The notes beneath the pieces were generated by a model, which did no database searches, was not told where the DNA came from, and saw nothing but the letters and a program-made list of their open reading frames with translations. This document shows, in pieces, positions 19,859-28,304 of a stretch of 64,000 nt of DNA; position 1 is the stretch's first letter, and each line of letters starts with the position of its first letter. Position numbers and translations under genes: made by a program. The stretch comes from Jiella pacifica (GTDB lineage Bacteria > Pseudomonadota > Alphaproteobacteria > Rhizobiales > Rhizobiaceae), in assembly GCF_010500815.1 (NCBI RefSeq), contig NZ_JAAAMG010000004.1, positions 112,186-176,185 of the forward strand, read 5' to 3'.

Positions 19859-20798
19859 CGATCCCCTCCATCGTCGCCGCCATCGCCTCGAAGGTGGCGT
19901 CGGCCGCAAGCGGGCGAACCGCGACGCCTGCCCCGGCGAGCCTTTCGGCCCGCTCGTCGAGAGCCGGATCCTCGCGGCCCTCCGGCCGCTTCCCCTCCTT
20001 GGCGAAGAAGGCCCAGCCCATCGGGCCGGCGCCGTCCCTGCCGGCGAGGCGATAGGGATAGGCGCCGGTCGGCGGATCGGTTTCGAACCGGTCGCGGACG
20101 AGGAGGACGGTCATGGCGAACCTGCGGCAGGCGGCGCCGGCAAGGCGGGGGAAATCCGCGCCTTCGTCGTCGAGGCCCGTCGCCAGGATGAGCGAACTGC
20201 CGGGAAGGCCCCGCCCGACCGCCTCGTCGAGGAGTTCGGCAAGGCTCGGCTCACGGCGATGGCGGCCGGTCGTCAGGGCCTGCGCTGCCGCCTCGTGGGC
20301 GTTTTCGAGCGCGCCGGCGATCTCGGCCATCGCCCGTTCCCGCGGCCGCGGCGGCAGGAACTGCGTCGTCCCGGCGGCGGCCACCAGCAGGCCGACGCGC
20401 CCCCCCGCCTCGACGATCCGCCAGCCGGCCAGCGCCAGAGCGCCGGCCGCCGCGACCGAGCGCAGCCGCCCCCGCGTTCCGAAGAACATCGGCGCCCGGA
20501 AGTCGGCGATCAGCAGCGCCGCCCGGTCGCGCTCGTCCCGGAAAGTGCGAACATGGGTCTTGGCCGTGCGCGCCGTCGCCGCGGCGTCGACGTGGCGGAT
20601 GTCGTCGCCTGCGGAAAACAGCCGGACGTCGACGATCTCGAGGCCGTTGCCGCGGCGCTTGCCGGCAAAGCCGCCGGGCCGGCCGATTGGCGCGAGGCGT
20701 CGCTCGGGAATGTTGCGGACGATGTGGCGCATGGCGAAGAGCCGCGCCGCATCGACCCGCGTCGCCTCGTCGGCGGGATCGAAGGACGGCGCCTGCAT
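19845..20798 (-). CDS. DUF58 domain protein
   Basis: A 317-residue soluble protein of the DUF58 family. The core motif is GRGNGLEIVDVRLFSAGDDIRHVDAAATARTAKTHVRTFRDER-like: arginine-rich, with the invariant GDDIR.iD.. segment; the VWA-like fold continues after it (ALLIADFRAPMFFG). DUF58 proteins accompany MoxR ATPases almost universally and are thought to be adaptors or substrates. Its ATG shares one base with the MoxR stop codon (TGATG). It has no membrane segment, unlike some longer DUF58 proteins. Confidence 0.85.
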   Translation of the reverse strand: MQAPSFDPADEATRVDAARLFAMRHIVRNIPERRLAPIGRPGGFAGKRRGNGLEIVDVRLFSAGDDIRHVDAAATARTAKTHVRTFRDERDRAALLIADFRAPMFFGTRGRLRSVAAAGALALAGWRIVEAGGRVGLLVAAAGTTQFLPPRPRERAMAEIAGALENAHEAAAQALTTGRHRREPSLAELLDEAVGRGLPGSSLILATGLDDEGADFPRLAGAACRRFAMTVLLVRDRFETDPPTGAYPYRLAGRDGAGPMGWAFFAKEGKRPEGREDPALDERAERLAGAGVAVRPLAADATFEAMAATMEGIDGRR

Positions 20799-21790
20799 CA
20801 CAGCGGCTCGACGCGCTCGACGAGCTTGGCCACGAGGCTGCGGCCGGTAACCCCTTCTGCGCTGGCTCGCCAGGTGGGAATGACGCGGTGGGAGAGGATG
20901 TCCGGGGCGAGTGCGGAGACGTCTTCGGGCACCGCGTAGTCGCGGCCGGCGAGGAAGGCGCGGGCCCGCGCCGCGGCGGCGAGGGCGAGCGACCCGCGCG
21001 GCGAGACGGCGTGCTCGATCTTGTCCTCGACGTCCGGCATCGCGCCGCTCTTGCGCGTCGCCATCACCAGGCGGACGATATAGTCCTTCATCGCGGGGGC
21101 GAGATGGATCGCCGACGCCTTGCGGCGGGCGGCAAGGATCGTTTCGGTCGGGATCGGCGCCGGGCGGGCGGGCGCCTCGCCGGCAGCTTCCCGCTCGACG
21201 AGGCCGAGGATCTCCAGCTCGGAAGTGGCATCCGGCAGCTCGACGAGGACATGCATAAGGAAACGGTCGAGCTGCGCCTCGGGCAGGGGAAAGGTGCCCT
21301 CGTGCTCGATCGAGTTCTGGGTCGCGACCACCATGAAGGGCTGCGGCAGCTCGTAGGTGACGCCGCCGGCGGTGACCTGCGCCTCGCCCATGGCTTCGAG
21401 CAGCGCCGACTGGACCTTCGGCGGGGCGCGGTTGATCTCGTCGACGAGGACGAGCGAATGAAACACCGGCCCTTCGACGAATTCGAACCGACCGGTCTCG
21501 GGACGGAACACCTGGGTGCCGGTGAGATCGGCCGGCATCAGGTCGGGGGTGCACTGGATGCGCGAGAAGGAGGCTTCGAGCCCGCCGGCCAGAAGCTTTA
21601 CCGCCCGCGTCTTGGCGAGGCCCGGCGGGCCCTCGACGAGCAGGTGCCCGCTGGTCAAGAGCGCGATCATCAGCCGCTCGACCAGGCCGGAGCGGCCGAT
21701 CAGCCCTGCCTCGACGCTTTGCTTGAGGCTGGCGAGCGGCGCCGCCGGGTCATTGTCCGGCGCCGGAGCAGCATCTCTTTGGCGCTGCAT
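20798..21790 (-). CDS. MoxR family AAA+ ATPase
   Basis: A 330-residue MoxR AAA+ protein. Walker A is GPPGLAKT and Walker B LVDEINRAPPKVQSALLEAM. The sensor region is VVATQNSIEHEGTFPLPEAQLDRFL, and an AAA lid domain closes the protein. MoxR proteins act as chaperones that load or remodel VWA-domain partners, two of which are encoded downstream. The ATG at 21790 has GGAG 6 bases upstream; a longer in-frame start uses TTG at 21817 and is less likely. As the first gene it sets transcription of the seven-gene unit. Confidence 0.9.
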   Translation of the reverse strand: MQRQRDAAPAPDNDPAAPLASLKQSVEAGLIGRSGLVERLMIALLTSGHLLVEGPPGLAKTRAVKLLAGGLEASFSRIQCTPDLMPADLTGTQVFRPETGRFEFVEGPVFHSLVLVDEINRAPPKVQSALLEAMGEAQVTAGGVTYELPQPFMVVATQNSIEHEGTFPLPEAQLDRFLMHVLVELPDATSELEILGLVEREAAGEAPARPAPIPTETILAARRKASAIHLAPAMKDYIVRLVMATRKSGAMPDVEDKIEHAVSPRGSLALAAAARARAFLAGRDYAVPEDVSALAPDILSHRVIPTWRASAEGVTGRSLVAKLVERVEPL

Positions 21791-22139
21791 ACGCGTCTCC
21801 GCGAGCGAACGATCCAATTATCCCTCCCCATCGCCACGTGGAAGGCGGTGCCAGACCTCCGCGCGACTGGAAGGGATTATCACGACAGGATGGCAGAAGG
21901 AAAATGGCGACGGGCAGGTCAGTGAAGTCGTGGCACTCGTTTATCGTTTTTGCGACTGTCAGGGCGCTGGCGCCAACTGAAGTGGAGCTGGTCATCACGG
22001 TGAATAGAAATTCCGTTGATGCGGCTTCCGCCGATGGTTTTCCCAGCATGTACGAGTTCACCGGTGTTCGAGGTTGCACCGGAAGAGCGCTGCATGCTTC
22101 TGTTCTTCCCGAGAGATTCAAATCGAGGTGATGCAGCTG
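21791..22139. other. Divergent intergenic region between Bat operon and HEAT-like genes
   Basis: This is where the sequence character changes. To the left is the very GC-rich Bat operon; from about 21930 rightward, A and T become more frequent. It must contain two divergent promoters. No copy of the tRNA-Thr 3' end is visible here by eye, so it cannot be shown to be an attachment site. Confidence 0.4.
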
Positions 22140-22757
22140 ATGAAGAGTGCCATGGTCGCGTGGAGCTTGGCCGCCATGCTGGCGTCGAGCGGGGCCGGCT
22201 TCGCGCAGACGAAGGTCAAGTCGGTCGAAGATATGATCGCCGAGATCGAAGCGAAGAGCGGGAGCTCTGCCAAGCTGGAGCCGTTCCTATCAAGTTCCGA
22301 TCCCTCCGTCCGAAGGGCGGCCTTCCAGACGGCCGCTTCCAGCGGTGACCCGATGTTGCGCGCGCGGGTTCTCAGCGACGCATTGAATTCGGGCGATACG
22401 GCGCTTCGCATCGTCGCACTGCGGGAGCTGATGTTTTCACGGCCGAACTTCGTCGTGGATCTCCAGGCAGAGGACGCCGATGAGGAAGGGACTGCTTGGG
22501 CCGCAAAACGGGGAGGGCTTTTTGCGCTCAAGATCACCGGACGTTTTCCCGAGTTGAACTGTCTCAGTCTAAGCTCATCCAGTGACTGTAACCCGGCTTA
22601 CGCCGTCGGTGTCGAGGGTTTGGCCGTCACCATGGTCTATAGCCTCGGCGCGGAAGTTCGCGGGCGTTTCTTACTCAACGACGAGGCAGAACTCGCCGGC
22701 ACGATTTCCGACAACAGTCTCGCAAAGCCGATTCCCGCAAAAATCGTATTGTTCTGA
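22140..22757 (+). CDS. Exported HEAT-like protein, tandem paralogue 1
   Basis: A 205-residue protein with a signal peptide (MKSAMVAWSLAAMLASSGAGFAQ). Helical HEAT-like units follow (LEPFLSSSDPSVRRAAFQTAASSGDPMLRARVLSDALNSGDTALRIVALREL), and then a beta-rich C-terminal domain with two cysteines (LNCLSLSSSSDCN). It shares this plan with the next two genes, though it is the most divergent. No family is recognised. Start choice is uncertain: GAGG lies 11 bases before this ATG and only 2 before another ATG at 22131. It is probably periplasmic, and gene order suggests an operon with its paralogues. Confidence 0.7.
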   Translation: MKSAMVAWSLAAMLASSGAGFAQTKVKSVEDMIAEIEAKSGSSAKLEPFLSSSDPSVRRAAFQTAASSGDPMLRARVLSDALNSGDTALRIVALRELMFSRPNFVVDLQAEDADEEGTAWAAKRGGLFALKITGRFPELNCLSLSSSSDCNPAYAVGVEGLAVTMVYSLGAEVRGRFLLNDEAELAGTISDNSLAKPIPAKIVLF

Positions 22758-22774
22758 ATGGACGGAAAGACGTC

Positions 22775-23404
22775 ATGAATGTCTTGAATGCCCTTGCCGT
22801 AGCTGGCTTTCTCGTCGGTGCGATGCTGACCGCTCACCCTGCCGGTGCCGTGACCTTCGAGGATCTCGAAGCTCATATGGATCGCAGTCAGGCCGAGCTT
22901 GCAAAATTCCGCTCCGCATTGGCCGATGACAACCCCGATCGCCGCCGGGCGGCGATGGAGTTTCTTCTCAAGAGCGACGATCCGGTTTTGGTGCGCCTGG
23001 CGAAAGAGGCGGGGCTGAACTCGCCGGACATCCAGATACAAAAGGCCGCGCTGAGGGCGATTTTCGACCGCAATCCTCGACTTCGAGTGCAGGTTCAGAT
23101 GGACGGACCCGAGACCGAGCATTTGATCGGTTGGATCGAGGGGAGCCTTGAGGGATCTGTTGAGGGCAAGACAGCCTTCTTTTACTTGCTTGTCGGCGAA
23201 TATAATTCGCAGCTCGAATGCTGGAGCCCTTATAAGCAAAAAGGGTGTCTCATCTATCTGGCCGATAATACGGCAACTCTTGAAGTTAGAAACGCAAAAA
23301 TCCCACTCAAATTAAACGAAAATGGATTAATGACGGGACTTGTGCTTTACGAGTGGAGTGAACATCGAGCAAATTTGAAATCCATGATCGATTTAATGGA
23401 ATAG
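22775..23404 (+). CDS. Exported HEAT-like protein, tandem paralogue 2
   Basis: A 209-residue protein with a signal peptide ending near HPAGAVT. Next comes VTFEDLEAHMDRSQAELAKFRSAL and HEAT-like helices (NPDRRRAAMEFLLKSDDPVLVRLAKEAGLNSPDIQIQKAALRAIFDRNPRLR). The C-terminal domain carries a cysteine pair (LECWSPYKQKGCLIYL). Paralogue 3 matches it closely through the helical part. It starts 17 bases after the stop of paralogue 1. The 3' third is noticeably AT-rich compared with the window. The function is unknown; protein binding in the periplasm is inference from the HEAT-like helices. Confidence 0.75.
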   Translation: MNVLNALAVAGFLVGAMLTAHPAGAVTFEDLEAHMDRSQAELAKFRSALADDNPDRRRAAMEFLLKSDDPVLVRLAKEAGLNSPDIQIQKAALRAIFDRNPRLRVQVQMDGPETEHLIGWIEGSLEGSVEGKTAFFYLLVGEYNSQLECWSPYKQKGCLIYLADNTATLEVRNAKIPLKLNENGLMTGLVLYEWSEHRANLKSMIDLME

Positions 23405-23430
23405 ATAGATAGAAAAATAGAAAAATAGAG

Positions 23431-24078
23431 ATGGAGGCAGTATTGTATCGCATTTTTAAATATCTGATGCTGTCGATTTTCGCTCTCGCGTTCGCGGCCT
23501 CTGCAAGCGCTGTGACCCTCGAAGATCTCGATCGGCAGATTAACCGCCGCGCAACGACACTAGAAGCGTTCCGGCAGCGCCTGAATGACGACAATCCTGC
23601 CAAACGTCGCGCGGCGATGGAAATCATGATCAAGAGCGACGACCCCGCTTTGGTCCGAATGGCGAAGGAAGCCGGTCTGTTTTCCAGCGATCGGGCACTC
23701 CGATCTGCGGCACTCAAGGCGATTTTCGATAGCAAACCCCGCTTGCGAACCGAATTAACCAGCACAGACAAGGAGTCCCTTCAGGGAATTGCCAGGTTCG
23801 TGGCAGGAAACGGTGGAAGCTATGATGACAAAGGGGGAACCTTGTCGTTTCAGGTAGGGGCCTACAGCGACGAGGCGAAATGCTGGTTGGACTCACGAGG
23901 GCGCTTCTGTCTCATTGCGCTTTCCGGAGAAACCGTTTCTATATTCGGAGATAGTTTTTCAGGGTCATTGGCCGCGACGCTTACTTTGAACGACGAGGGT
24001 CTCCTCAAGGGACCGTTTCAAACGTCCATCAACGCAAAGGGGGCATCAGGCACGGCGATGATAGATCTCACCGAATGA
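23431..24078 (+). CDS. Exported HEAT-like protein, tandem paralogue 3
   Basis: A 215-residue protein with a signal peptide (YLMLSIFALAFAASASAVT). It then has VTLEDLDRQINRR, HEAT-like helices (NPAKRRAAMEIMIKSDDPALVRMAKEAGLFSSDRALRSAALKAIFDSKPRLR) and a beta-rich domain with the cysteine pair (AKCWLDSRGRFCLIAL). It follows paralogue 2 after a short A/T-rich spacer of GATA/AAAAATAG units. It is convergent with the protease-like gene, only 18 bases away. No known family is recognised. Confidence 0.75.
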   Translation: MEAVLYRIFKYLMLSIFALAFAASASAVTLEDLDRQINRRATTLEAFRQRLNDDNPAKRRAAMEIMIKSDDPALVRMAKEAGLFSSDRALRSAALKAIFDSKPRLRTELTSTDKESLQGIARFVAGNGGSYDDKGGTLSFQVGAYSDEAKCWLDSRGRFCLIALSGETVSIFGDSFSGSLAATLTLNDEGLLKGPFQTSINAKGASGTAMIDLTE

Positions 24079-24096
24079 AACGCGCCAGCGGACATT

Positions 24097-25230
24097 TCAC
24101 TCTATCACGACGCGGTCGATGCGGATCGGCAGTCCTGTTTGCCAGGCACTGCGCAACCGCAACGTGACCGTCCGTGCCTTCGTGCCGCCGCCGATTTTGG
24201 TCTCGAACAATCCAGCGGGGCTCATGTCACCTCCCGGCAGGACACGTGGCCGGCTGCCGCTCGATGACGAATCCACTGTGATTTCGATCGCTTTCGGGAT
24301 CGTTGTTTGAAGCGCGTCCTCCGCGTCGTCGCCCCCTGTTTCCGAAACGAGCTGGATCGACCGGATAATCTGTGTGTTGCTGCCGGTAAAGGTGAGCTTG
24401 AGTGTCACCGGTTCGGAGCCCGCTTGCGCGATGTAAGGCAAGGCATTTGAGCCGCCTTCGAGGTTTTTTGCGGCGAATTGCGGTTCTGCCGGCAAGGCGC
24501 TCCATTCCGTAATTTCGAAGCTGTGCCCGACGTGCGGTGCCGCTTCGAGATCTGCTGACTTGACGGGCGTTCCCTCGGCGAGATCGGCGGGGTTGCGGTC
24601 GTTGACGAAACGGTCGAGACGATTGACGATGGCATCCATGCGCAGGACCCGCGCCCCGTCGTCGCCCGCGGTCGTGACCGCCAGGCCGGCGGGAACGCCA
24701 TTCACCATGAGAACCGAGCCGCTCGTGCCTTTCGCGATGCGGCCCTTCGGGGCGTCGCTCGTCGGCTCTATCTCGACATGCTCGTAAAAGACGCGGCGAA
24801 GACGCACGGCGGTCCTTTCCATGACGCCGTTGCGCTGGACGCGGACCAGTTCGCCGACACCGTTCTGTTGCAGGACCCTGCCGAGATCGCGTGGCAGGTC
24901 GCGCCAGGACGGCCCGCAGTCGCGCGTCAGCGCCCCCGTGACCGAGGCGAGTGCCAGATCCATTCCGACGCCGCCGCTTTCGGGAAAGGCGAGGCTCGTC
25001 TTCGTGCCGCGACCAAGCTGTTCCGGCAGTCCCGCAACGATATCGAAACCCGGGCGACGGACGACGTGGTCCGGCATGAGCGCATAGCAGACGCCGTTGT
25101 TCTGGGTGAGGAAGACCTGTCCGATCTCGCCTTCGCTCGTGGCGATCGCGGCAGGACGGGAAAGGGCTGAGGATGCTGCGGCACCCCAGAGGATACCGGC
25201 GGACAGAATGACGGCAATTGATTTCAGCAC
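24097..25230 (-). CDS. Secreted trypsin-fold serine protease homologue with C-terminal beta domain
   Basis: A 377-residue protein with a signal peptide (MLKSIAVILSAGILWGAAASSALS). The S1 peptidase triad is readable: histidine H55 in CYALMPDHV, aspartate D91 in GMDLALASV, and serine S170 in KGTSGSVLMVNGVPAGL. In the nucleophile motif the usual GDSG reads GTSG, which may alter or abolish activity. Residues about 230-377 form a separate beta-rich domain of unknown type. It lies divergent from the next gene across about 90 bases, and tail-to-tail with the HEAT-like trio. Substrate and activity are unknown. Confidence 0.72.
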   Translation of the reverse strand: MLKSIAVILSAGILWGAAASSALSRPAAIATSEGEIGQVFLTQNNGVCYALMPDHVVRRPGFDIVAGLPEQLGRGTKTSLAFPESGGVGMDLALASVTGALTRDCGPSWRDLPRDLGRVLQQNGVGELVRVQRNGVMERTAVRLRRVFYEHVEIEPTSDAPKGRIAKGTSGSVLMVNGVPAGLAVTTAGDDGARVLRMDAIVNRLDRFVNDRNPADLAEGTPVKSADLEAAPHVGHSFEITEWSALPAEPQFAAKNLEGGSNALPYIAQAGSEPVTLKLTFTGSNTQIIRSIQLVSETGGDDAEDALQTTIPKAIEITVDSSSSGSRPRVLPGGDMSPAGLFETKIGGGTKARTVTLRLRSAWQTGLPIRIDRVVIE

Positions 25231-25321
25231 GAACGCTCCTCAAGGTTGCCCTTATGGCGAGGGATTGTAATGTGCCAGATGGAGAACGGTTTTGGCAAAG
25301 GGGATAAGGGTGCTGAACGGG

Positions 25322-26041
25322 ATGTCTGCGAGAACAGCCGCTACGGTTTGCAGCCTCGTTTTTGGCGTCGCCTCAGCCTCTGCCCAGGTGTCGATGCGGG
25401 AACTGGAAGTCGTCGGCGGGCCGCATGAATGGGTGCGAAACGAGGCGACGATTTCCGGCGCGATCGTCGTCGGCGTCCTGCGGCTATCCAAGGCAGCTGA
25501 CTCGACCCCCCGTCTCAGGGCCATGGTCCCCGGATGGCCCGACCGGCCGCTCTGCGCTCGTCTGATGAGCGTCGATGGGCTGTATGAGGCGGAAATGGAT
25601 TTCCGTACGCCCAAGGACTGGACGGAAACGGCACTCGGCGACTTCAAGTTCGAGACCGAGTATCCCGACATCCTGGACGAGACGAACCCGAACCAGTTGA
25701 CCGCCCGGATCACGCGCGGCGCCTGCAGCGAGGTTCACGACGTGGTCGAAGTCGTGCCTGCCTGGTTCAATCAGGAATCGGCTCCTTCGAACTCCGATCT
25801 TGCGATCTTCGTCAATTCGGGCCGGGCCGACCGCCTCTATGCCTTCCTCGGCGACGATCCTTCCGCGCCGGCGATCCCATGCGAACCGGTCGCGTCCGAA
25901 CGTCGGACGAGCTATGACATGCGCTGCGACATTCCGGGAAGCGATCTCGAGGCCGGCGGGCAGATCGTGGAGCTGATGCCGGAGCGCGGCGGCATGGCCG
26001 ATCCGTCGACGACGTTCCGCGTCTTTTTCACCGAGCAGTGA
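25322..26041 (+). CDS. Exported four-cysteine protein of unknown function
   Basis: A protein of about 239 residues. A signal peptide (SARTAATVCSLVFGVASASAQ) is followed by a beta-rich mature region with four cysteines (PLCARL, GACSEV, IPCEPV, MRCDIP), suggesting two disulfides and a periplasmic location. No family is recognised. Start choice is uncertain between this ATG, a GTG at 25310 and a TTG at 25292; all preserve the signal sequence. It is divergent from the protease homologue and followed at 9 bases by the membrane protein gene, so it probably forms an operon with that gene. Confidence 0.65.
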   Translation: MSARTAATVCSLVFGVASASAQVSMRELEVVGGPHEWVRNEATISGAIVVGVLRLSKAADSTPRLRAMVPGWPDRPLCARLMSVDGLYEAEMDFRTPKDWTETALGDFKFETEYPDILDETNPNQLTARITRGACSEVHDVVEVVPAWFNQESAPSNSDLAIFVNSGRADRLYAFLGDDPSAPAIPCEPVASERRTSYDMRCDIPGSDLEAGGQIVELMPERGGMADPSTTFRVFFTEQ

Positions 26042-26050
26042 TCGTCAAAA

Positions 26051-27184
26051 GTGGCACGGAAATACTCATCCGGCTGGCTGGGGAGCCTTCAACTCCCAGT
26101 CGTCGTCCTCGCCATCGTGATCATCGCCCTCGTTTCGATCTTCTTCTATTACGACTCGGTGCCCGAACGGACGATATCGATCCGGGCGCGCACCCAGCAG
26201 ATCACGGCCCACTTCGCAGCGAGGACCGACTGGCTCTTGCCGCATGCCGCGTTGTGCGAAGCGCGCCTCCCCTCGCGGAGCACCCGGGATGGCGCATCGG
26301 CGGTGGTGGATGCGCCCTGCGGCAACACCGAGAGAAAGCTCGGTGAGGGCCAACTGTCGCTGACCTGGCCGAGCGGGGCCCGCGGCGTGATGCGTCGGCT
26401 GGGAACGGGCCCGATCGAGATCTTGCTGTCGTCGCCAATGTCAGTCGAGCCTGGCGAGGCGACGATCGGCGACGCTTCAGGATCTGCGCCGACGATATCG
26501 CTTCAGACGACGCAGCAGCGGATTGCCGGCCATGAACGACAGCGGATCGTGATTCGAGAGGATGCTCTGGCGATGATCGGCAGCCTTCGGCTTGCCGGCC
26601 CCGTCGTCATCGGCGATCAGGCGCCGTCGCCGGACATTCTTGTCGAAGGTCACTACGAGATCCGCGAGCCCCTGCGCTGGCGGGGCGACAAGCTGACGAC
26701 GGACAGCGGCGCCCTCGTTCTCGGTGATACGGTCTCCATCGTCGATCGCGAGCGCAGACCCATCCCGGTATCGGGCTTCCTGACGATCGTCGATCGGGAG
26801 GTTTCCGGTTTCGATGTCGTTGCCGTCGATGCCAAGCTCGAGGGAGGCGACGAACAACTCAAATTGGCGCGCGTCGGCTATCAGGACGCCTATCTGACAC
26901 CGCACTGGACGGAAAGGGCGGTCGCAGACAAGGCGTTCGTCGTGTTGGCGGCGGTCATCGCCGCGATCTCTGCAGCGTTCAGCATTGCCGGCGAGACGAT
27001 CTCGATCGCGACGCAGGCGAAAGCCCGCAGGGTCAAGATCGTCTCCAGGGCCGCCTCCGAAGGCATCTTGCGCCAAGGTCAGAGTGAGACCCGAAAGGCC
27101 GAGGCCGAAGTAAGTTGGCACGAGTCGGCAGCCGGCACGCGTGCTCGCCGCGACGCCGAGCTCTTGCGCCGTTTCGTCGGCTAG
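26051..27184 (+). CDS. Two-helix membrane protein of unknown function
   Basis: A protein of 377 residues starting at GTG. The first membrane helix is at about 15-34 (LPVVVLAIVIIALVSIFFYY) and the second at about 291-310 (AFVVLAAVIAAISAAFSIAG). Between them is a beta-rich segment of about 255 residues that would face the periplasm. After the second helix is a basic, helical cytoplasmic tail (RRVKIVSRAASEGILRQ). No family is recognised. It begins 9 bases after the exported protein gene but lacks an obvious ribosome-binding site, so translational coupling is likely. A membrane tether for the exported partner is an inference. Confidence 0.62.
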   Translation: MARKYSSGWLGSLQLPVVVLAIVIIALVSIFFYYDSVPERTISIRARTQQITAHFAARTDWLLPHAALCEARLPSRSTRDGASAVVDAPCGNTERKLGEGQLSLTWPSGARGVMRRLGTGPIEILLSSPMSVEPGEATIGDASGSAPTISLQTTQQRIAGHERQRIVIREDALAMIGSLRLAGPVVIGDQAPSPDILVEGHYEIREPLRWRGDKLTTDSGALVLGDTVSIVDRERRPIPVSGFLTIVDREVSGFDVVAVDAKLEGGDEQLKLARVGYQDAYLTPHWTERAVADKAFVVLAAVIAAISAAFSIAGETISIATQAKARRVKIVSRAASEGILRQGQSETRKAEAEVSWHESAAGTRARRDAELLRRFVG

Positions 27185-27229
27185 AGCGCGAATTTAGGAA
27201 CGCATGAATCGGCCTAAACTGGAGAGCAT

Positions 27230-27734
27230 TCATCCCGCAAAGATGGCTGGCACCAAGCGCCATCCCGGCAAGGGTGTTAGAGAGCGATCGAAATCCGCCA
27301 CAGCCTCGGCCGGATCCGATCGGCATCTCTGGCTGGTTCTGCCGCTTCGTCGACCGGTCCTGACGTTCTTCTGAAAGGTGGCCGGTGCCGGTCCCTTCTT
27401 TTCGAGCCCGTCGAGACAGATCCTCACCATGTCCCCGAAGGTGACGGCCGGCCGCTGGGGTTCCGGAGCAGGGGCGAGCTTCGGCTCGGGATCATTGCCG
27501 CGGGCGACCTGTCCCCTGATCCGATCCCGTTCCGTCCGTGCCTCGGCGAGGCCCTTGTCAGGATAGGCGCCGAGCGTCTTCGATCGTCGCTCGCCCGCAA
27601 AACCGTAGTCGAGCCGCCACGACTTCGCGCCGGCCGGAGTGACGAGGCGATACAGGCCGCCGCCACTAGTGAACTTCTGAATTTTCGCGGCGGGGGGCGA
27701 TGGTGCGAAGGATCGCTCGGTTGAGTTTGCTCAT
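27230..27734 (-). pseudogene. Remnant of a P4-type tyrosine integrase (N-terminal arm-binding domain only)
   Basis: From ATG 27734 the frame reads MSKLNRAILRTIAP and then hits a stop. Shifting frame at the run of six G (about 27691-27696) restores KIQKFTSGGLYRLV, GAKSWRLDYGF, KTLGAYPDKGLAEAR, RDRIRGQVARGNDPEP and then VTFGDMVRICLDGLEKKGPAPATFQKNV. This is the DUF4102/arm-DNA-binding domain of P4-like integrases. After KNV the similarity ends, and the catalytic tyrosine-recombinase domain (R, H-x-x-R, Y) is absent. It lies on the same strand as, and downstream of, tRNA-Thr, the usual position of a tRNA-targeting integrase. One G too many could be decay or a sequencing error; the missing C-terminus is not an error. 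Confidence 0.85.
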
Positions 27735-27763
27735 GCCTGAAATCTACGCGAGGCGACCGGCTG

Positions 27764-27793
27764 ACGTAACGAGTTCGTTACGTCATCGTTACG
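27764..27793. repeat. Palindrome plus extra half-site upstream of the integrase remnant
   Basis: A 9-bp inverted repeat (27764-27772 and 27775-27783, separated by GT) is followed after two bases by a further direct copy of its right arm, TCGTTACG (27786-27793). It sits 30 bases upstream of the integrase start. It could be an operator or an integrase arm-type site. The symmetry is directly visible; the role is inference. Confidence 0.6.
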
Positions 27794-27963
27794 CCAGCGG
27801 GCACGAGATAGGCTGATCTCGGTTGAGATCGCGTGAGGCAAATTGAGACGGTAGGAGTCCCGAAAAAGCGGCGATTCTGACAGCTAGATCAATACTTTAC
27901 GCGCAATTTGAGACTGCATGACGCAGCCTGAGACAGTTTGCAAAATCAACGAAAAAAGGAAAA

Positions 27964-28039
<76 letters not shown>

Positions 28040-28304
28040 ATCCAGAAGCGGAAACGGGTCGACGCCCGCAGCCGAGGCCCTGATACCGGCAAAAGGCCCA
28101 AGGTTCAAGGGCAAATCCGTTTTAGAATCTGCGGTCCCTCAGTCCGGAGAAAGGCGCCATGCGGCAACCGGTCACCGCTTCTCACCCGCAGTTTCAAGCG
28201 CGGCTCTCGCGGCTCCGGCTGGGGTGATCGTGGACCGACTGGCGGCGAACGCTTCCCGAAAAAGGTTCTTGTTTTGATCGCGCTGAAGCGCAATCTTAGA
28301 AGCG

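Noticed and set aside
21791-22139. Possible right attachment site matching the tRNA-Thr 3' end
   Set aside because: Reading by eye found no copy of the tRNA 3' end longer than a few bases.
23401-23430. Short GATA and AAAAATAG repeats between paralogues 2 and 3
   Set aside because: Only two units of each; this is a simple AT-rich spacer, not a CRISPR or structured repeat array.
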